DNA of 64,000 bases from Micromonospora craniellae (GTDB lineage: Bacteria; Actinomycetota; Actinomycetes; Mycobacteriales; Micromonosporaceae): contig NZ_CP061725.1 in assembly GCF_014764405.1 (NCBI RefSeq), positions 1,922,001 to 1,986,000 on the forward strand, read 5' to 3'. The position numbers and the translations under genes are program-made. Below, in pieces: positions 34,663 to 43,534 of this stretch (its first letter is position 1; the number at the start of each line of letters is the position of its first letter). The notes beneath the pieces are model-generated. The model did not search any database. It saw nothing but the letters and a program-made list of their open reading frames with translations, and was not told the origin of the DNA.

Positions 34663-35681
34663 CACCACACCTCGCCTTGCTTGCGCAGGGCCCGCCGGTA
34701 GAACACCGAGAACACCAGCAGGATCGACAGGATCAGTACGCCGTACGTGGAGGCGAGCGAGTAGTTGCGGATGCCCTCGAACGCCGCCCGGTAGGCACCG
34801 GTCACCAGGATCTCGCTCTGGCCCGCCGGCTGTCCCTCGGTCACCAGGAAGATGATCGGGAACATGTTGAAGGTCCAGATGGTGCCGAGCAGCACCACCG
34901 TCATGCTGACCGGACGCAGGCCGGGCAGGGTGATGTTGACGAACCGCTGCCACGGCGAGGCGCCGTCGATCTCGGCCGCCTCGTACAACTCGGACGGGAT
35001 GGTCTGCATCCCGCCGAGCAGGGCCACCATCATGAACGGCACGCCGAGCCAGATGTTGGTGACGATGGCGGTCAGCAGTGCCGTCCACCGGTCGGCGAAC
35101 CAGGAGACCGAATCGATCCCGATCGCCGAGAGCAGGGCGTTGGCCAGGCCGAAGCGCTCGTTGAAGATGAACTTCCAGGCGAAGGCGCTGACGAAGGCCG
35201 GCACCGCCCAGGGCAGCACCAGCAGCACCCGGTACATGCTCCGGCCCCACATCGGCCGGTTGAGCATGGTGGCCAGGCCGAGGCCGAGGCCGAAGTGGAA
35301 GGCCACGCAGACGAACGTCCAGATCAGCGTGACGCCGGTCCACTGCCAGAAGTCGCCGACCTGGCCGGTGAGGACGCGGACGTAGTTGTCGAGGCCGACG
35401 AACTCCCACTTGTTGGGGTTGTCCCGGCAGACCTCGCTGCCGGTGATCGACTTGGTGCAGATCTCGGCGACCTGATTGGCCTCGGTGAGATCGGTGAAGG
35501 AGAGCCAGATCCCGCGGAACAGCGGGTAGAAGATCAGCACCGCCAGGACGATCACGACGGGCAGCACCATCGCCCAGGCGTACCAGTGCTTGTCCCAACT
35601 GCGGCGCAGCCGGGACGTTCGAGCGGACCGGCCGGGCGGCGTCGTGGACGACGGCGCCGGGTCGGCTGTCACGGTGGTCAT
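34662..35681 (-). CDS. Maltose/alpha-glucoside ABC transporter permease, MalF type
   Basis: 339 residues with six core membrane segments; the EAA loop reads EAAEIDGASPWQRFVNITLP near residue 235. It begins with a Thr/Pro/Ser-rich cytoplasmic stretch. The ATG at 35681 is chosen for the GGGAG just upstream; an ATG 26 codons earlier lies in sequence that looks non-coding. It lies 100 bases after the binding-protein gene. It is narrower than enterobacterial MalF because the large periplasmic loop is short. Confidence 0.92.
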   Translation of the reverse strand: MTTVTADPAPSSTTPPGRSARTSRLRRSWDKHWYAWAMVLPVVIVLAVLIFYPLFRGIWLSFTDLTEANQVAEICTKSITGSEVCRDNPNKWEFVGLDNYVRVLTGQVGDFWQWTGVTLIWTFVCVAFHFGLGLGLATMLNRPMWGRSMYRVLLVLPWAVPAFVSAFAWKFIFNERFGLANALLSAIGIDSVSWFADRWTALLTAIVTNIWLGVPFMMVALLGGMQTIPSELYEAAEIDGASPWQRFVNITLPGLRPVSMTVVLLGTIWTFNMFPIIFLVTEGQPAGQSEILVTGAYRAAFEGIRNYSLASTYGVLILSILLVFSVFYRRALRKQGEVW

Positions 35682-35781
35682 CAGCGCTCCCGAGGAGAGG
35701 TCCGGCAGGGGCGCGCGACCGCGACGGCCGCGCGACCCTGCCGGGTGCCGAAAGGTCACCGGCCGGAGCCGGCGCGGGCGG

Positions 35782-37086
35782 TCAGAGCCCGTAGCCGGGC
35801 ACGACCTCGGCCTTGTACTTCCTGGCCACGGTGTCCAGCGCGGCCTTCGGGTCCTTGTTCTGGATCAGGACCTCGGTGGCCATCTGGTCGAGCGGGCCGA
35901 AGAACTGACCGGCCTCGGGGATCCACGGGCGGCCCACACCGGCCTCCACGACCGGCTGGAAGGCGGCCACGATCGGGTTGTTCTTGACCGGATCGAGGGC
36001 GTACGCGGAGGTGCGGGTCGGCAGCAGGCCGAGCTTCTCCGACAGGAACGCCTGGGACTCGGCGGAGCTCATGAACTTGACGAACGCGACGGCGGCCTCC
36101 ACCTTCTCCTGCGGCATGCCGGACCAGATCACGTAGTTGTGGCCGCCGACCGGGCCACCGGCCCGCGCCGAGCCGCCCGGCACCGGGGCGATGCCCAGGT
36201 TCTCCAGGCCGCCGAAGCCGGGCGCCGACTTGACGTTGTTGACCTCCCACGGGCCGTTGATGATCATGGCGACCTTTTTCTCCTTGAAGAGGGTCATCAT
36301 GGTGCCGTAGGCGTCGTTGGCGGACGGCTTGGCAGCCGCGCCGCTGGCGATCAGGTCCTTGGCGATCGCCAGCCCGGCCGCGTTCTGCTCCGAGTTGATG
36401 ACGATCTTCTGGCTCGCGGGGTCGACCAGGTCGCCGCCCTCGCCGTACATGAAGGGCAGCATGAAGTAGCCGGCCGGGTTGACGTACACACCCTCGGCGC
36501 CGGTCTTCTCCTTGACGGCCTGCGCGGCCGTCTTCAGCTCCACCCAGGTCTTCGGCGGCGCGCTGACACCGGCCTGGCTCAGCAGCTCCTTGTTGTACAT
36601 CAGCGCCAGGCTGTCGGTGACCTGCGGGACGCCGTACGTCTTGCCGTCGAACTTGTTGGAGGCCAGCGGCGTCTCCAGGAAGTCGGACTCGTCGGCGAGC
36701 AACTCGGAGCCGTCCAGCGCGTAGAGGTAACCCAGCGATGCGAACTCCGGCACCCACGCCACCTCGGCGCGGAGGATGTCCGGAGCGCCGCTCTTGGCCT
36801 GCGCGGCGGTCTTGAACTTGTTCTGCGCCTCACCGAACGGGACCGACTGGTAGTTGATCTTCACGTTCGGGTGGGTCTGGTTGAACTTGGCGATCAGTTC
36901 CTGGAACGCGGGGCCCTCGTTCTGCGGATCCGAGGTGTCCCACCAGGTCAGCTCTGCGGTGAGGGAAGCGGGGTCGACGGTGGACTGTCCATCAGCCGGG
37001 TTGTCCTCTTCGCCACCGCACGCGGCGACGGAGAGGGCGAGGGTGGCGGAGGCGAGTACGGCGATCCCCCTGGCTGTGCGACGCAT
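35782..37086 (-). CDS. Maltose/alpha-glucoside-binding lipoprotein (MalE-like)
   Basis: 434 residues: an N-terminal signal with twin arginines in MRRTARG and lipobox SVAAC near residue 22, then an extracellular solute-binding protein family 1 domain (ELTWWDTSDPQNEGPAFQEL, WVPEFASLGYLYALD, KVAMIINGPWEV). It captures oligosaccharides outside the cell for the MalFG-type permeases. The ATG at 37086 has TAGGAG at good spacing. A promoter and LacI-type operator lie just upstream, indicating repression in the absence of maltose-type sugars. Confidence 0.93.
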   Translation of the reverse strand: MRRTARGIAVLASATLALSVAACGGEEDNPADGQSTVDPASLTAELTWWDTSDPQNEGPAFQELIAKFNQTHPNVKINYQSVPFGEAQNKFKTAAQAKSGAPDILRAEVAWVPEFASLGYLYALDGSELLADESDFLETPLASNKFDGKTYGVPQVTDSLALMYNKELLSQAGVSAPPKTWVELKTAAQAVKEKTGAEGVYVNPAGYFMLPFMYGEGGDLVDPASQKIVINSEQNAAGLAIAKDLIASGAAAKPSANDAYGTMMTLFKEKKVAMIINGPWEVNNVKSAPGFGGLENLGIAPVPGGSARAGGPVGGHNYVIWSGMPQEKVEAAVAFVKFMSSAESQAFLSEKLGLLPTRTSAYALDPVKNNPIVAAFQPVVEAGVGRPWIPEAGQFFGPLDQMATEVLIQNKDPKAALDTVARKYKAEVVPGYGL

Positions 37087-37121
37087 GTTCGCTCCTAGAT
37101 TGCCTGCCGGGTATCGGCGGG

Positions 37122-37140
37122 ACAGTAGCAAGAACTTTCG
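37122..37140 (-). promoter_or_regulatory. Promoter and operator of the maltose import operon
   Basis: On the reverse strand TACTGT (37127-37122) is a good -10. Directly before it the dyad GAAAGTTCTTGC (a GCAAG-NN-CTTTC inverted repeat on the other strand, 37128-37139) fills the spacer. CTTGCGA at 37154-37160 and CTGCAA at 37167-37172 add half-sites. The same GCAAG/CTTGC half-sites recur before the LacI and alpha-glucosidase genes, so the LacI-type protein at 37416 is the probable repressor. Confidence 0.6.
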
Positions 37141-37359
37141 TAACTCGAAACCCCTTGCGAACATCACTGCAACAACCGAGCCGAATCCGCAACCTCACCA
37201 CTCCACAACTGCGGCTTTACCGGCATTTCGCAGGGGGCCTCCCGGGCCGCGAACAACGCCCGGATCACGCTGTGCACACCGGAAACGCACCCACGGTCCC
37301 CATGGTCGGGGCACGCGAGCCCGCGTTTGCGAGGGCGAACCACTACCTGGTGCTCGATT

Positions 37360-37391
37360 CTGCAAGTTCTTGCTGGCCACTGCGCAAGAAG
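37360..37391 (+). promoter_or_regulatory. LacI-type operator ahead of the regulator gene
   Basis: GCAAGTTCTTGC at 37362-37373 is a perfect 5-2-5 inverted repeat, with CTGCAAG extending it to the left. GCGCAAGAAG follows at 37382-37391. The cluster lies between 25 and 56 bases upstream of the start codon of the LacI-type gene, and suggests autoregulation and control of the divergent import operon. Confidence 0.6.
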
Positions 37392-37403
37392 TTGAGGGTG
37401 AGC

Positions 37404-37409
37404 TACAGT
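37404..37409 (+). promoter_or_regulatory. -10 box of the LacI-type regulator, leaderless
   Basis: TACAGT ends 6 bases before the ATG at 37416, so transcription probably begins at the start codon. No Shine-Dalgarno sequence is present between. Confidence 0.5.
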
Positions 37410-37415
37410 GCGCCC

Positions 37416-38498
37416 ATGCGCGCTCGCCTGTCCGACATAGCCCAGCAGGCCGACGTCAGCGAGGCCACGGTGTCGCGGGTGCTCAACGACCGACCCGGCG
37501 TGGCACCCGAGACCCGGCAGGCCGTCCTGACCGCCCTCGACGTGCTCGGCTACGAGCGCCCCGCCCGGCTCCGCAAGCGCAGCGCCGGCCTGGTCGGCCT
37601 GGTGGTGCCGGAACTGGACAACCCGATCTTCCCCGCCTTCGCCCAGATCATCGAGTCGGCGCTGGCCCCGACCGGGTTCACCCCGGTGCTGTGCACCCAG
37701 ACGCCCGGCGGCGTCCGCGAGGACGAGTACGTGGAGATGCTGCTCGACCGTCAGGTGTCCGGGATCGTCTTCGTCTCCGGACTGCACGCCGACACCGCCG
37801 CCGACCACGACCGGTACCGCACCCTGATCGCCCGGCCGCTGCCGATCGTCATGATCAACGGGTACGCCCCCGGCATCCCGGCACCCTTCGTCTCCTGCGA
37901 CGACCGCGAGGCGGCGGAGCTGGCCGTGGCACACCTGGGTGCCCTGGGCCACCGGCGGATCGGCCTGATCACCGGGCCGGACCGGTTCGTGCCGGTGCAG
38001 CGCAAGGTCAGCGGGTACAAGACCGCGATGAGCCGCCTCGTCCAGCTCGACGACGACGAGCTGGGCGAGCTGACCGAACTCTCGCTGTTCGGCGTGGAGG
38101 GCGGCGAGGCCGCCGCCGGCCGCCTGATCGAGCGGGGCGCCACCGGGATCGTCTGCGGCTCGGACCTGATGGCGCTCGGCGCGATCCGGGCCGCCCGGCA
38201 GCGCGGACTGTCCGTCCCGGAGGACCTGTCGGTGGTCGGCTACGACGACTCGCCGCTGATGGCCTTCACCGATCCGCCGCTGACCACCATGCGTCAGCCG
38301 GTGGCCGCGATGGCGGTCGCCGCGGTCCGGGCCCTGGTCGACGAGATCAACGGGCACGCCGCCCCGCACTCGGAGTACCTGTTCCGTCCCGAGCTGGTGG
38401 TGCGCGGCTCGACCGCGGTGGCCCGCCGGGACGACGCCGCCTCGCAGGGCGGCCAGGGCCGGCGACCGGCGCCGTCGGTCCTGTCGGTCCCGGCGTGA
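37416..38498 (+). CDS. LacI family repressor of the maltose genes
   Basis: 360 residues. The N-terminal LacI helix-turn-helix reads LSDIAQQADVSEATVSRVLN (residues 4-23), then hinge and sugar-binding domain with GLVVPELDNPIFPAFAQIIE, FVSCDDREAAELAV and VVGYDDSPLMAFTDPPLTT. The ATG at 37416 begins exactly at the conserved start and follows a -10 box; the longer open frame upstream overlaps the divergent promoter region. Flanked by a maltose importer and an alpha-glucosidase with common operator sequences, it is the likely local repressor, equivalent to MalR or AglR. The inducer is inferred, not shown. Confidence 0.92.
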   Translation: MRARLSDIAQQADVSEATVSRVLNDRPGVAPETRQAVLTALDVLGYERPARLRKRSAGLVGLVVPELDNPIFPAFAQIIESALAPTGFTPVLCTQTPGGVREDEYVEMLLDRQVSGIVFVSGLHADTAADHDRYRTLIARPLPIVMINGYAPGIPAPFVSCDDREAAELAVAHLGALGHRRIGLITGPDRFVPVQRKVSGYKTAMSRLVQLDDDELGELTELSLFGVEGGEAAAGRLIERGATGIVCGSDLMALGAIRAARQRGLSVPEDLSVVGYDDSPLMAFTDPPLTTMRQPVAAMAVAAVRALVDEINGHAAPHSEYLFRPELVVRGSTAVARRDDAASQGGQGRRPAPSVLSVPA

Positions 38499-38591
38499 CG
38501 CCGGACACCTACCGCCCTCCTTCCCCCGTGAGGCCGGCCCGATTCCGGCCGCCCGCGGCCGTCGACGAGACGCCACACATGCACCGCTCTC

Positions 38592-38637
38592 CTTGCGCAA
38601 GAAATGCTTGACTCTTGCAGCGACGGCGCGGCATTCT
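38592..38637 (+). promoter_or_regulatory. Promoter and operators of the alpha-glucosidase gene
   Basis: TTGACT at 38608-38613 and CATTCT at 38632-38637 form a -35/-10 pair with 18-base spacing. The palindrome CTTGCGCAAG (38592-38601) lies just upstream and CTTGCAG (38614-38620) sits in the spacer. CTTGCAG repeats are known in streptomycete amylase and maltose promoters. This is a likely binding site for the LacI-type regulator encoded just before. Confidence 0.6.
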
Positions 38638-38708
38638 TCTCAGACACCCGCGCCACCTCGCCCACGCCCGGGTGCCGCCGTCCCGCGCCACAGAACGGGG
38701 AACACCCG

Positions 38709-40340
38709 ATGACCGTCAGCCCTCCGTCGCCGCTGACCTCCGACGCCGACTGGTGGCGATCCGCCGTCGTCTACCAGGTCTACGTCCGCAGCTTCGCCGA
38801 CTCCGACGGCGACGGCATCGGCGATCTCCAGGGCATCCGCGAACGCCTGCCCTACCTGTGTGACCTCGGGGTGGACGCGCTCTGGCTGACCCCCTTCTAC
38901 ACCTCGCCGATGGTCGACGGCGGCTACGACGTGGCCGACTACCGCGACGTCGACCCGATGTTCGGCACCCTCGGCGACTTCGAGGCGATGATCACCGACG
39001 CGCACGCCCTCGGGCTGCGGATCATCGTGGACCTCGTCCCGAACCACACCTCCGATCAGCACCCCTGGTTCCAGGCCGCGCTGGCCGCCGCCCCCGGTTC
39101 GGCGCAGCGGGCGCGGTACCTCTTCGCCGACGGTAAGGGCGAGCAGGGTGAACAGCCCCCCAACGACTGGGAGAGCATCTTCGGCGGCCCAGCCTGGACC
39201 CGGGTCCCCGACGGCCAGTGGTACCTGCACCTGTTCGACCCCGCCCAGCCCGACCTGAACTGGCGCCACCCGCAGGTACGCGCCGAGTTCGAGGACATCC
39301 TGCGGTTCTGGCTGGACCGTGGCGTCGACGGATTCCGCATTGACGTGGCCCACGGCATGATCAAGGCCGAAGGGTTGCCGGACGTCGGCTTCAGCTCGAT
39401 GACCACCGGCCGCCGCCAGTCCGAGTTGCTCGGCAAGGGCCGCCTGCCCTACTTCGACCAGGACGAGGTGCACGACATCTACCGCGCCTGGCGTCCCATC
39501 CTGGACAGCTACCCCGGCCACCGGATGGCGGTGGCCGAGGCATGGGCGGAGACCCCGCAGCGGCTGGCCCGCTACATCGGCCCGGACGAGCTGCACCAGG
39601 CGTTCAGCTTCGACTTCCTCGACGCCACCTGGTCGGCCGACTCGTTCCGCAAGGTCATCGACACCGCGTTGGGCGAGTCCACCATCGTCGGCGCCCCGAC
39701 CACCTGGGTGCTGTCCAACCACGACCGGCAACGGCACGTCACCCGGTACGGCGACGGGGAGATCGGGCTGCGTCGGGCCCGTGCCGCCGCGCTGCTGATG
39801 CTCGCCCTGCCCGGGTGCGCCTACCTCTATCAGGGCGAGGAGCTGGGGCTGCCCGAGGTGCTCGACCTGCCCGACGAACTGCGTCAGGACCCGGCGTTCC
39901 TGCGTACCGGGGAGAGCCGGGACGGCTGCCGGGTCCCGATCCCGTGGAGCGGCGAGCTGGCGCCGTACGGCTTCGGACCGGCCGGCAGCGCGCTGAGCTG
40001 GCTACCGGCCCCGGCGACCTGGCAGGCCCTCTCGGTCGCCGCCCAGGCCGGCGTGCCCGGCTCGACCCTGGAGCTGTACCGGGCGGCGCTGCGGATCCGG
40101 CACACCCACCCGGCACTGGCCGGCACCGGCGGCATCACCTGGCGGGAGACCGGGCCGGACGTGCTCGCGTTCCACCGGAACGCCGGCTCCACGTCGTTGA
40201 CCTGCGTGATGAACACCGGCGACTCGCCGGTCCTGATCGACGGGTACGGCACGCCGCTCGTCGCCAGCGCGCCGCTCACCGAACGCGACGGCGGACACCT
40301 GCTCCCGGGTGACACGGCCGCCTGGTTCGAACGGCGCTGA
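38709..40340 (+). CDS. Alpha-glucosidase, glycoside hydrolase family 13
   Basis: 543 residues. It hydrolyses imported maltose or other alpha-glucosides. GH13 motifs: DLVPNHTSDQHPWF near residue 105, the nucleophile in GFRIDVAHG near 215, the acid in AVAEAW near 278, and LSNHDRQRHVTRY near 340. There is no signal peptide, so it is cytoplasmic. The N-terminal YQVYVRSFADSDGDGIGDLQG is typical of the oligo-1,6-/alpha-1,4-glucosidase subfamily. The start is ATG 38709, where homology begins. It is downstream of the LacI regulator and controlled by matching operators. Exact linkage preference cannot be read from the sequence. Confidence 0.92.
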   Translation: MTVSPPSPLTSDADWWRSAVVYQVYVRSFADSDGDGIGDLQGIRERLPYLCDLGVDALWLTPFYTSPMVDGGYDVADYRDVDPMFGTLGDFEAMITDAHALGLRIIVDLVPNHTSDQHPWFQAALAAAPGSAQRARYLFADGKGEQGEQPPNDWESIFGGPAWTRVPDGQWYLHLFDPAQPDLNWRHPQVRAEFEDILRFWLDRGVDGFRIDVAHGMIKAEGLPDVGFSSMTTGRRQSELLGKGRLPYFDQDEVHDIYRAWRPILDSYPGHRMAVAEAWAETPQRLARYIGPDELHQAFSFDFLDATWSADSFRKVIDTALGESTIVGAPTTWVLSNHDRQRHVTRYGDGEIGLRRARAAALLMLALPGCAYLYQGEELGLPEVLDLPDELRQDPAFLRTGESRDGCRVPIPWSGELAPYGFGPAGSALSWLPAPATWQALSVAAQAGVPGSTLELYRAALRIRHTHPALAGTGGITWRETGPDVLAFHRNAGSTSLTCVMNTGDSPVLIDGYGTPLVASAPLTERDGGHLLPGDTAAWFERR

Positions 40341-40412
40341 CCGGGGTATCACCTCGACGACCTGGTCCCTGGGACGACCGGGACGACTACCCCTTGTGGT
40401 GGGGGGTGCGGT

Positions 40413-40452
40413 GGCACCGGTGCCCGGACGTCGACGTCCGGGCACCGGTGCC
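40413..40452. terminator. 40-base perfect palindrome between convergent genes
   Basis: Eighteen-base arms (40413-40430 and 40435-40452) around TCGA, itself self-complementary, give a 40-base perfect palindrome. It lies 72 bases beyond the alpha-glucosidase stop and 9 bases beyond the stop of the opposing small gene, where a bidirectional terminator is expected. No U-tract follows. Confidence 0.7.
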
Positions 40453-40461
40453 GGGTGGTGC

Positions 40462-40929
40462 TCAGCCTCCGGTGAGCTGCGTCGCGATCCGGGTGAACCC
40501 GGCCCGCAGCTCGGCCTCGTCCGGCACCGGCAGCGGCCCGCTCACGCCCTCCCGCTCGGCCGCCGCCATCTCCTCCTCGTCGACGGTGTCCTCGTAGTCG
40601 CCGTACAGGTCAGCCTCCTCCACCTGGACCGTCTCGTCGGTGGCGGCGAGCTGCGCGGCGGCGATCTCACCCCGGATCTGCTCCACCGTCACCGCCGGCA
40701 CCAGCGGCTCGACCACCGCCATCAACTGCTCCTCGGCCACCACCGCCTCGGCCAGCGCCAACGCGTGCGGTCGCTCGTACGGCCCGCAGACCACCGGCTC
40801 CCACTCGTCGGCGTCACCGAGCGGCCCGAACGTGATGATCCACGGCAGGCCGAGCATCGGTGAACCGCTCGGCAGGTCCAACGTCACGAGTGCCCCCACG
40901 GGCCCATCATCGTCGGTGGTCGACGACAT
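40462..40929 (-). CDS. Conserved acidic protein of unknown function
   Basis: 155 residues. The N-terminal half (PSGSPMLGLPWIITFGPLGDADEWEPVVCGPYERPHAL) looks folded, and is quoted here only as short pieces such as LGLPWIITFGPLG; the C-terminal half is Glu/Ala-rich and probably helical (EEEMAAAEREG). No known domain is recognised. It is convergent with the alpha-glucosidase and 24 bases before the BrkB-type gene on the same strand. Confidence 0.65.
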   Translation of the reverse strand: MSSTTDDDGPVGALVTLDLPSGSPMLGLPWIITFGPLGDADEWEPVVCGPYERPHALALAEAVVAEEQLMAVVEPLVPAVTVEQIRGEIAAAQLAATDETVQVEEADLYGDYEDTVDEEEMAAAEREGVSGPLPVPDEAELRAGFTRIATQLTGG

Positions 40930-40953
40930 CGGGGCGGGTTCCCCGCATCACGG

Positions 40954-41877
40954 TCAGCCGGCCCCGCCGGGCGTACCGGGGTCGCTCTCCACATCGTGGT
41001 CGACGGGACGGGGGCGACTGGCCAGGTCCACCACCCGGCCGCGCCGGCTCGTCGCCGCCAGCGCGGCACCGAAGAGCACCAACTGGTTGAGCAGGTAGAG
41101 ATAGACCAACAGACCCACGGCGGTGGCCACCACGGTGTACGCCGGGTTGTGCTCCACCCGTCCCACCCAGAACCGCCCGACGGTGTTGAGCAGCGTGATG
41201 CCGACCGCGACGAGCAGCACCACCGGCCGCAGCCGGGCCCGGCTCATCCGCAGCCGGGGCACCGCCACCAGCAGCAGCGTCGCCAGCACCGCGTTCACCA
41301 ACACGCTGAGCACCGCACTGATCGTGGTCAACGCGAACGAGCCGGTGCTGCGCAGCAGGAACCGCAGCAGCGTCTCCAGCGCGTCGACCGCCGCCACCGA
41401 GATGCCGAGCAGCACGAAGACCACGAGCAGTACGCCGAGGTCGACCAGCCGGCGGACGACCAGGTTGCCCGGATGCTGGTCCAGCCCGTGGATCAGCCGC
41501 TGCGAGGAGCGGATCGCCTCCACCCAGCCGATCCCGGTCAGGACCAGGATCAGCAGACCGACCACGCCGACCGTGCCGCTGCTCTCGGCCACCTGCGCCG
41601 GATCGAGGAACGGCAGGTTCTCCCGGAGGAACTCCTCCGCACCCGCGCGCACCTCGTCGTTCTCGTCCAGGATCGCGCCGAAGGCCGCGTACGACACCAG
41701 GGCGAGGGCGAAGACCGCGAAGAAGCCGTAGTAGGCGATGGCGGCGGCCAACCGCCCGCCGTGCAGGTCGGTGTAGCGCACGCCGGCCCGCCACAGGTGC
41801 CCGAAGGCCGGGGAGCGGTGGCGGGCGGTACGCAACCCGCGGTCGACGCCCGCCTCCACCCGCCCCAGCAGGTTCAC
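40954..41877 (-). CDS. YihY/BrkB-type integral membrane protein
   Basis: 307 residues with six hydrophobic segments. The early GGRLAAAIAYYGFFAVFALALV and the later FWVGRVEHNPAYTVVAT are typical of the YihY family (formerly called ribonuclease BN by mistake). Members are inner-membrane proteins of uncertain function. It starts 3 bases after the stop of the 2H phosphoesterase gene, so the two are in one transcript with trpS upstream. Confidence 0.88.
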   Translation of the reverse strand: MNLLGRVEAGVDRGLRTARHRSPAFGHLWRAGVRYTDLHGGRLAAAIAYYGFFAVFALALVSYAAFGAILDENDEVRAGAEEFLRENLPFLDPAQVAESSGTVGVVGLLILVLTGIGWVEAIRSSQRLIHGLDQHPGNLVVRRLVDLGVLLVVFVLLGISVAAVDALETLLRFLLRSTGSFALTTISAVLSVLVNAVLATLLLVAVPRLRMSRARLRPVVLLVAVGITLLNTVGRFWVGRVEHNPAYTVVATAVGLLVYLYLLNQLVLFGAALAATSRRGRVVDLASRPRPVDHDVESDPGTPGGAG

Positions 41878-41880
41878 CGG

Positions 41881-42450
41881 TCAGCCGCCCAGCCGGAAGT
41901 CCCGGCGGGGCTGCCACCGGGTCTGCCCGCTGTGCGAGAACAGGGTGAAGCCCTCCACCTCGAAGATCGCGGAGAAGTCGGCCAGGTCCTCGTACACCCG
42001 GTCGAGGGCCTCCGGCGCGACGTCCTGGGCCACCGTCACGTGTGGATGGTAGGGAAAGCGCAGCTCACGCCGGAGCTGGGGGGCCGAGTTGATCGCGGCG
42101 GCGAGCAGTTCACACTCGCTGATCCCGGCCGCCACCGTCACGAAGACCACCTGCGTCACCGGCCGGAAGGTGCCCGTGCCCCGCAGGTGCAGGGTGAACG
42201 GCAGGTGCTCGGCGGCGACCCGCCCGAGGTGCCGCTCCACCTCGGGCAACGCGGCCACCGGGATCTCGGTCGGCCCGAGCAGGGTGACGTGGGCCTGCAC
42301 CGTGTTTGGGTCGCCCGAGGCCAGCCGGCGCCGGGTCAGCTCGCCGCCCCACGGCTCGGGGATGTCGACCGCGATGCCGATCTGGACAATGTCGCCGGTC
42401 GGCGGGACACCGCTGCCCTGACCCACGCTCCGCGTCACCTCTCCGGCCAC
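41881..42450 (-). CDS. 2'-5' RNA ligase family 2H phosphoesterase
   Basis: About 189 residues. The two HxTx catalytic motifs appear as AHVTLLGP near residue 53 and HPHVTVAQD near 130, defining the 2H phosphoesterase superfamily (2'-5' RNA ligase/cyclic phosphodiesterase type). The start is uncertain: GTG at 42450 is used, and GTG codons 5 or 8 codons later are also possible. It lies 25 bases downstream of trpS. Some 2H proteins act on tRNA ends, so the link with trpS is suggestive, but such pairing can be coincidental. Confidence 0.85.
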   Translation of the reverse strand: MAGEVTRSVGQGSGVPPTGDIVQIGIAVDIPEPWGGELTRRRLASGDPNTVQAHVTLLGPTEIPVAALPEVERHLGRVAAEHLPFTLHLRGTGTFRPVTQVVFVTVAAGISECELLAAAINSAPQLRRELRFPYHPHVTVAQDVAPEALDRVYEDLADFSAIFEVEGFTLFSHSGQTRWQPRRDFRLGG

Positions 42451-42475
42451 CGACTGCTCGCCCTCGCGCGGGCGA

Positions 42476-43501
42476 CTACTCGCCGCGTACCGGCGGGAAG
42501 AAGCCCACCCGCTCGTACGCGGTCCGCAGCGTCGGCGCCGCCACCGCCCGGGCCTTCTCCGCACCGGCCGCGAGGAGCTTGTCGAGCTGGGCCGGGTCGT
42601 CGAGGTACGCGCGGGTGCGCTGCTGGATCGGGGTGACGAACTCCCGCACCACCTCGGCGAGGTCCTTCTTGAGATCGCCGTAGCCCTTGCCGTCGTACGC
42701 GGCGACCAGGTCGTCGATGCTGCGCCCGCTCAGCGCGGAGTAGATGGTGAGCAGGTTGGTGACACCAGGCTTGGTCTCGGCGTCGTAGACGATCTCCCGG
42801 CCGGTGTCGGTGACCGCCGAGCGGATCTTCTTGGCCGAGCGGGCCGGATCCTCCAGCAGGTCGACGATGCCGCCCGGGGACGACGAGGACTTCGACATCT
42901 TGGCCGTCGGGTCCTGCAAGTCGGTGATCTTGCCGGTCTCCTTCACGATGTGCGGCGCGGGCACGGTGAAGGTCTGGCCGAACAGCGAGTTGAACCGCTG
43001 CGCCAGGTCGCGGGAGAGTTCCAGGTGCTGGCGCTGGTCCTCGCCGACCGGCACGGCGTGCGCCTGGTAGAGCAGGATGTCCGCGGCCTGCAGGATCGGG
43101 TACGTGAACAGCCCGACGCTGGCGCGCTCGTTGCCCTGCTTCTGGGACTTGTCCTTGAACTGGGTCATCCGGCTGGCCTCGCCGAACCCGGTGATACAGC
43201 CCAGCAGCCAGGCGAGCTGCGCGTGCTCGGGCACCTGCGACTGCACGAACAGGATGCAGCGTTCCGGGTCCAGCCCGACCGCGAGGAGCTGCGCGGCGGC
43301 GATGCGCGACCGCTGGTGCAACACCTTCGGCTCGTGCCCCGCGGTGACCGCGTGCAGGTCGACCACGCAGTAGAACGCGTCGTGCGACTCCTGCAACGCC
43401 ACCCAGTGCCGCACCGCGCCGAGGTAGTTGCCGAGGTGGAACGAGTCGGCCGTCGGCTGGATACCGGAGAAGACGCGAGGTCGGGCGGGAACGTCGGACA
43501 T
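42476..43501 (-). CDS. trpS: Tryptophanyl-tRNA synthetase
   Basis: 341 residues; it charges tRNA-Trp in the cytosol. The class I HIGH motif appears as FHLGNYLGA near residue 21 and KMSKS as AKMSKSSSS near 200. SGIQPTADSFHLGN at the N-terminus and YPILQAADILLYQA are TrpS hallmarks. Length is normal. It is upstream of the 2H phosphoesterase and BrkB-type genes on the same strand; the CorC-like gene lies 33 bases upstream. Confidence 0.96.
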   Translation of the reverse strand: MSDVPARPRVFSGIQPTADSFHLGNYLGAVRHWVALQESHDAFYCVVDLHAVTAGHEPKVLHQRSRIAAAQLLAVGLDPERCILFVQSQVPEHAQLAWLLGCITGFGEASRMTQFKDKSQKQGNERASVGLFTYPILQAADILLYQAHAVPVGEDQRQHLELSRDLAQRFNSLFGQTFTVPAPHIVKETGKITDLQDPTAKMSKSSSSPGGIVDLLEDPARSAKKIRSAVTDTGREIVYDAETKPGVTNLLTIYSALSGRSIDDLVAAYDGKGYGDLKKDLAEVVREFVTPIQQRTRAYLDDPAQLDKLLAAGAEKARAVAAPTLRTAYERVGFFPPVRGE

Positions 43502-43534
43502 GCCGCCGATTCTGTCAGCAACACCCGGCGTCCG

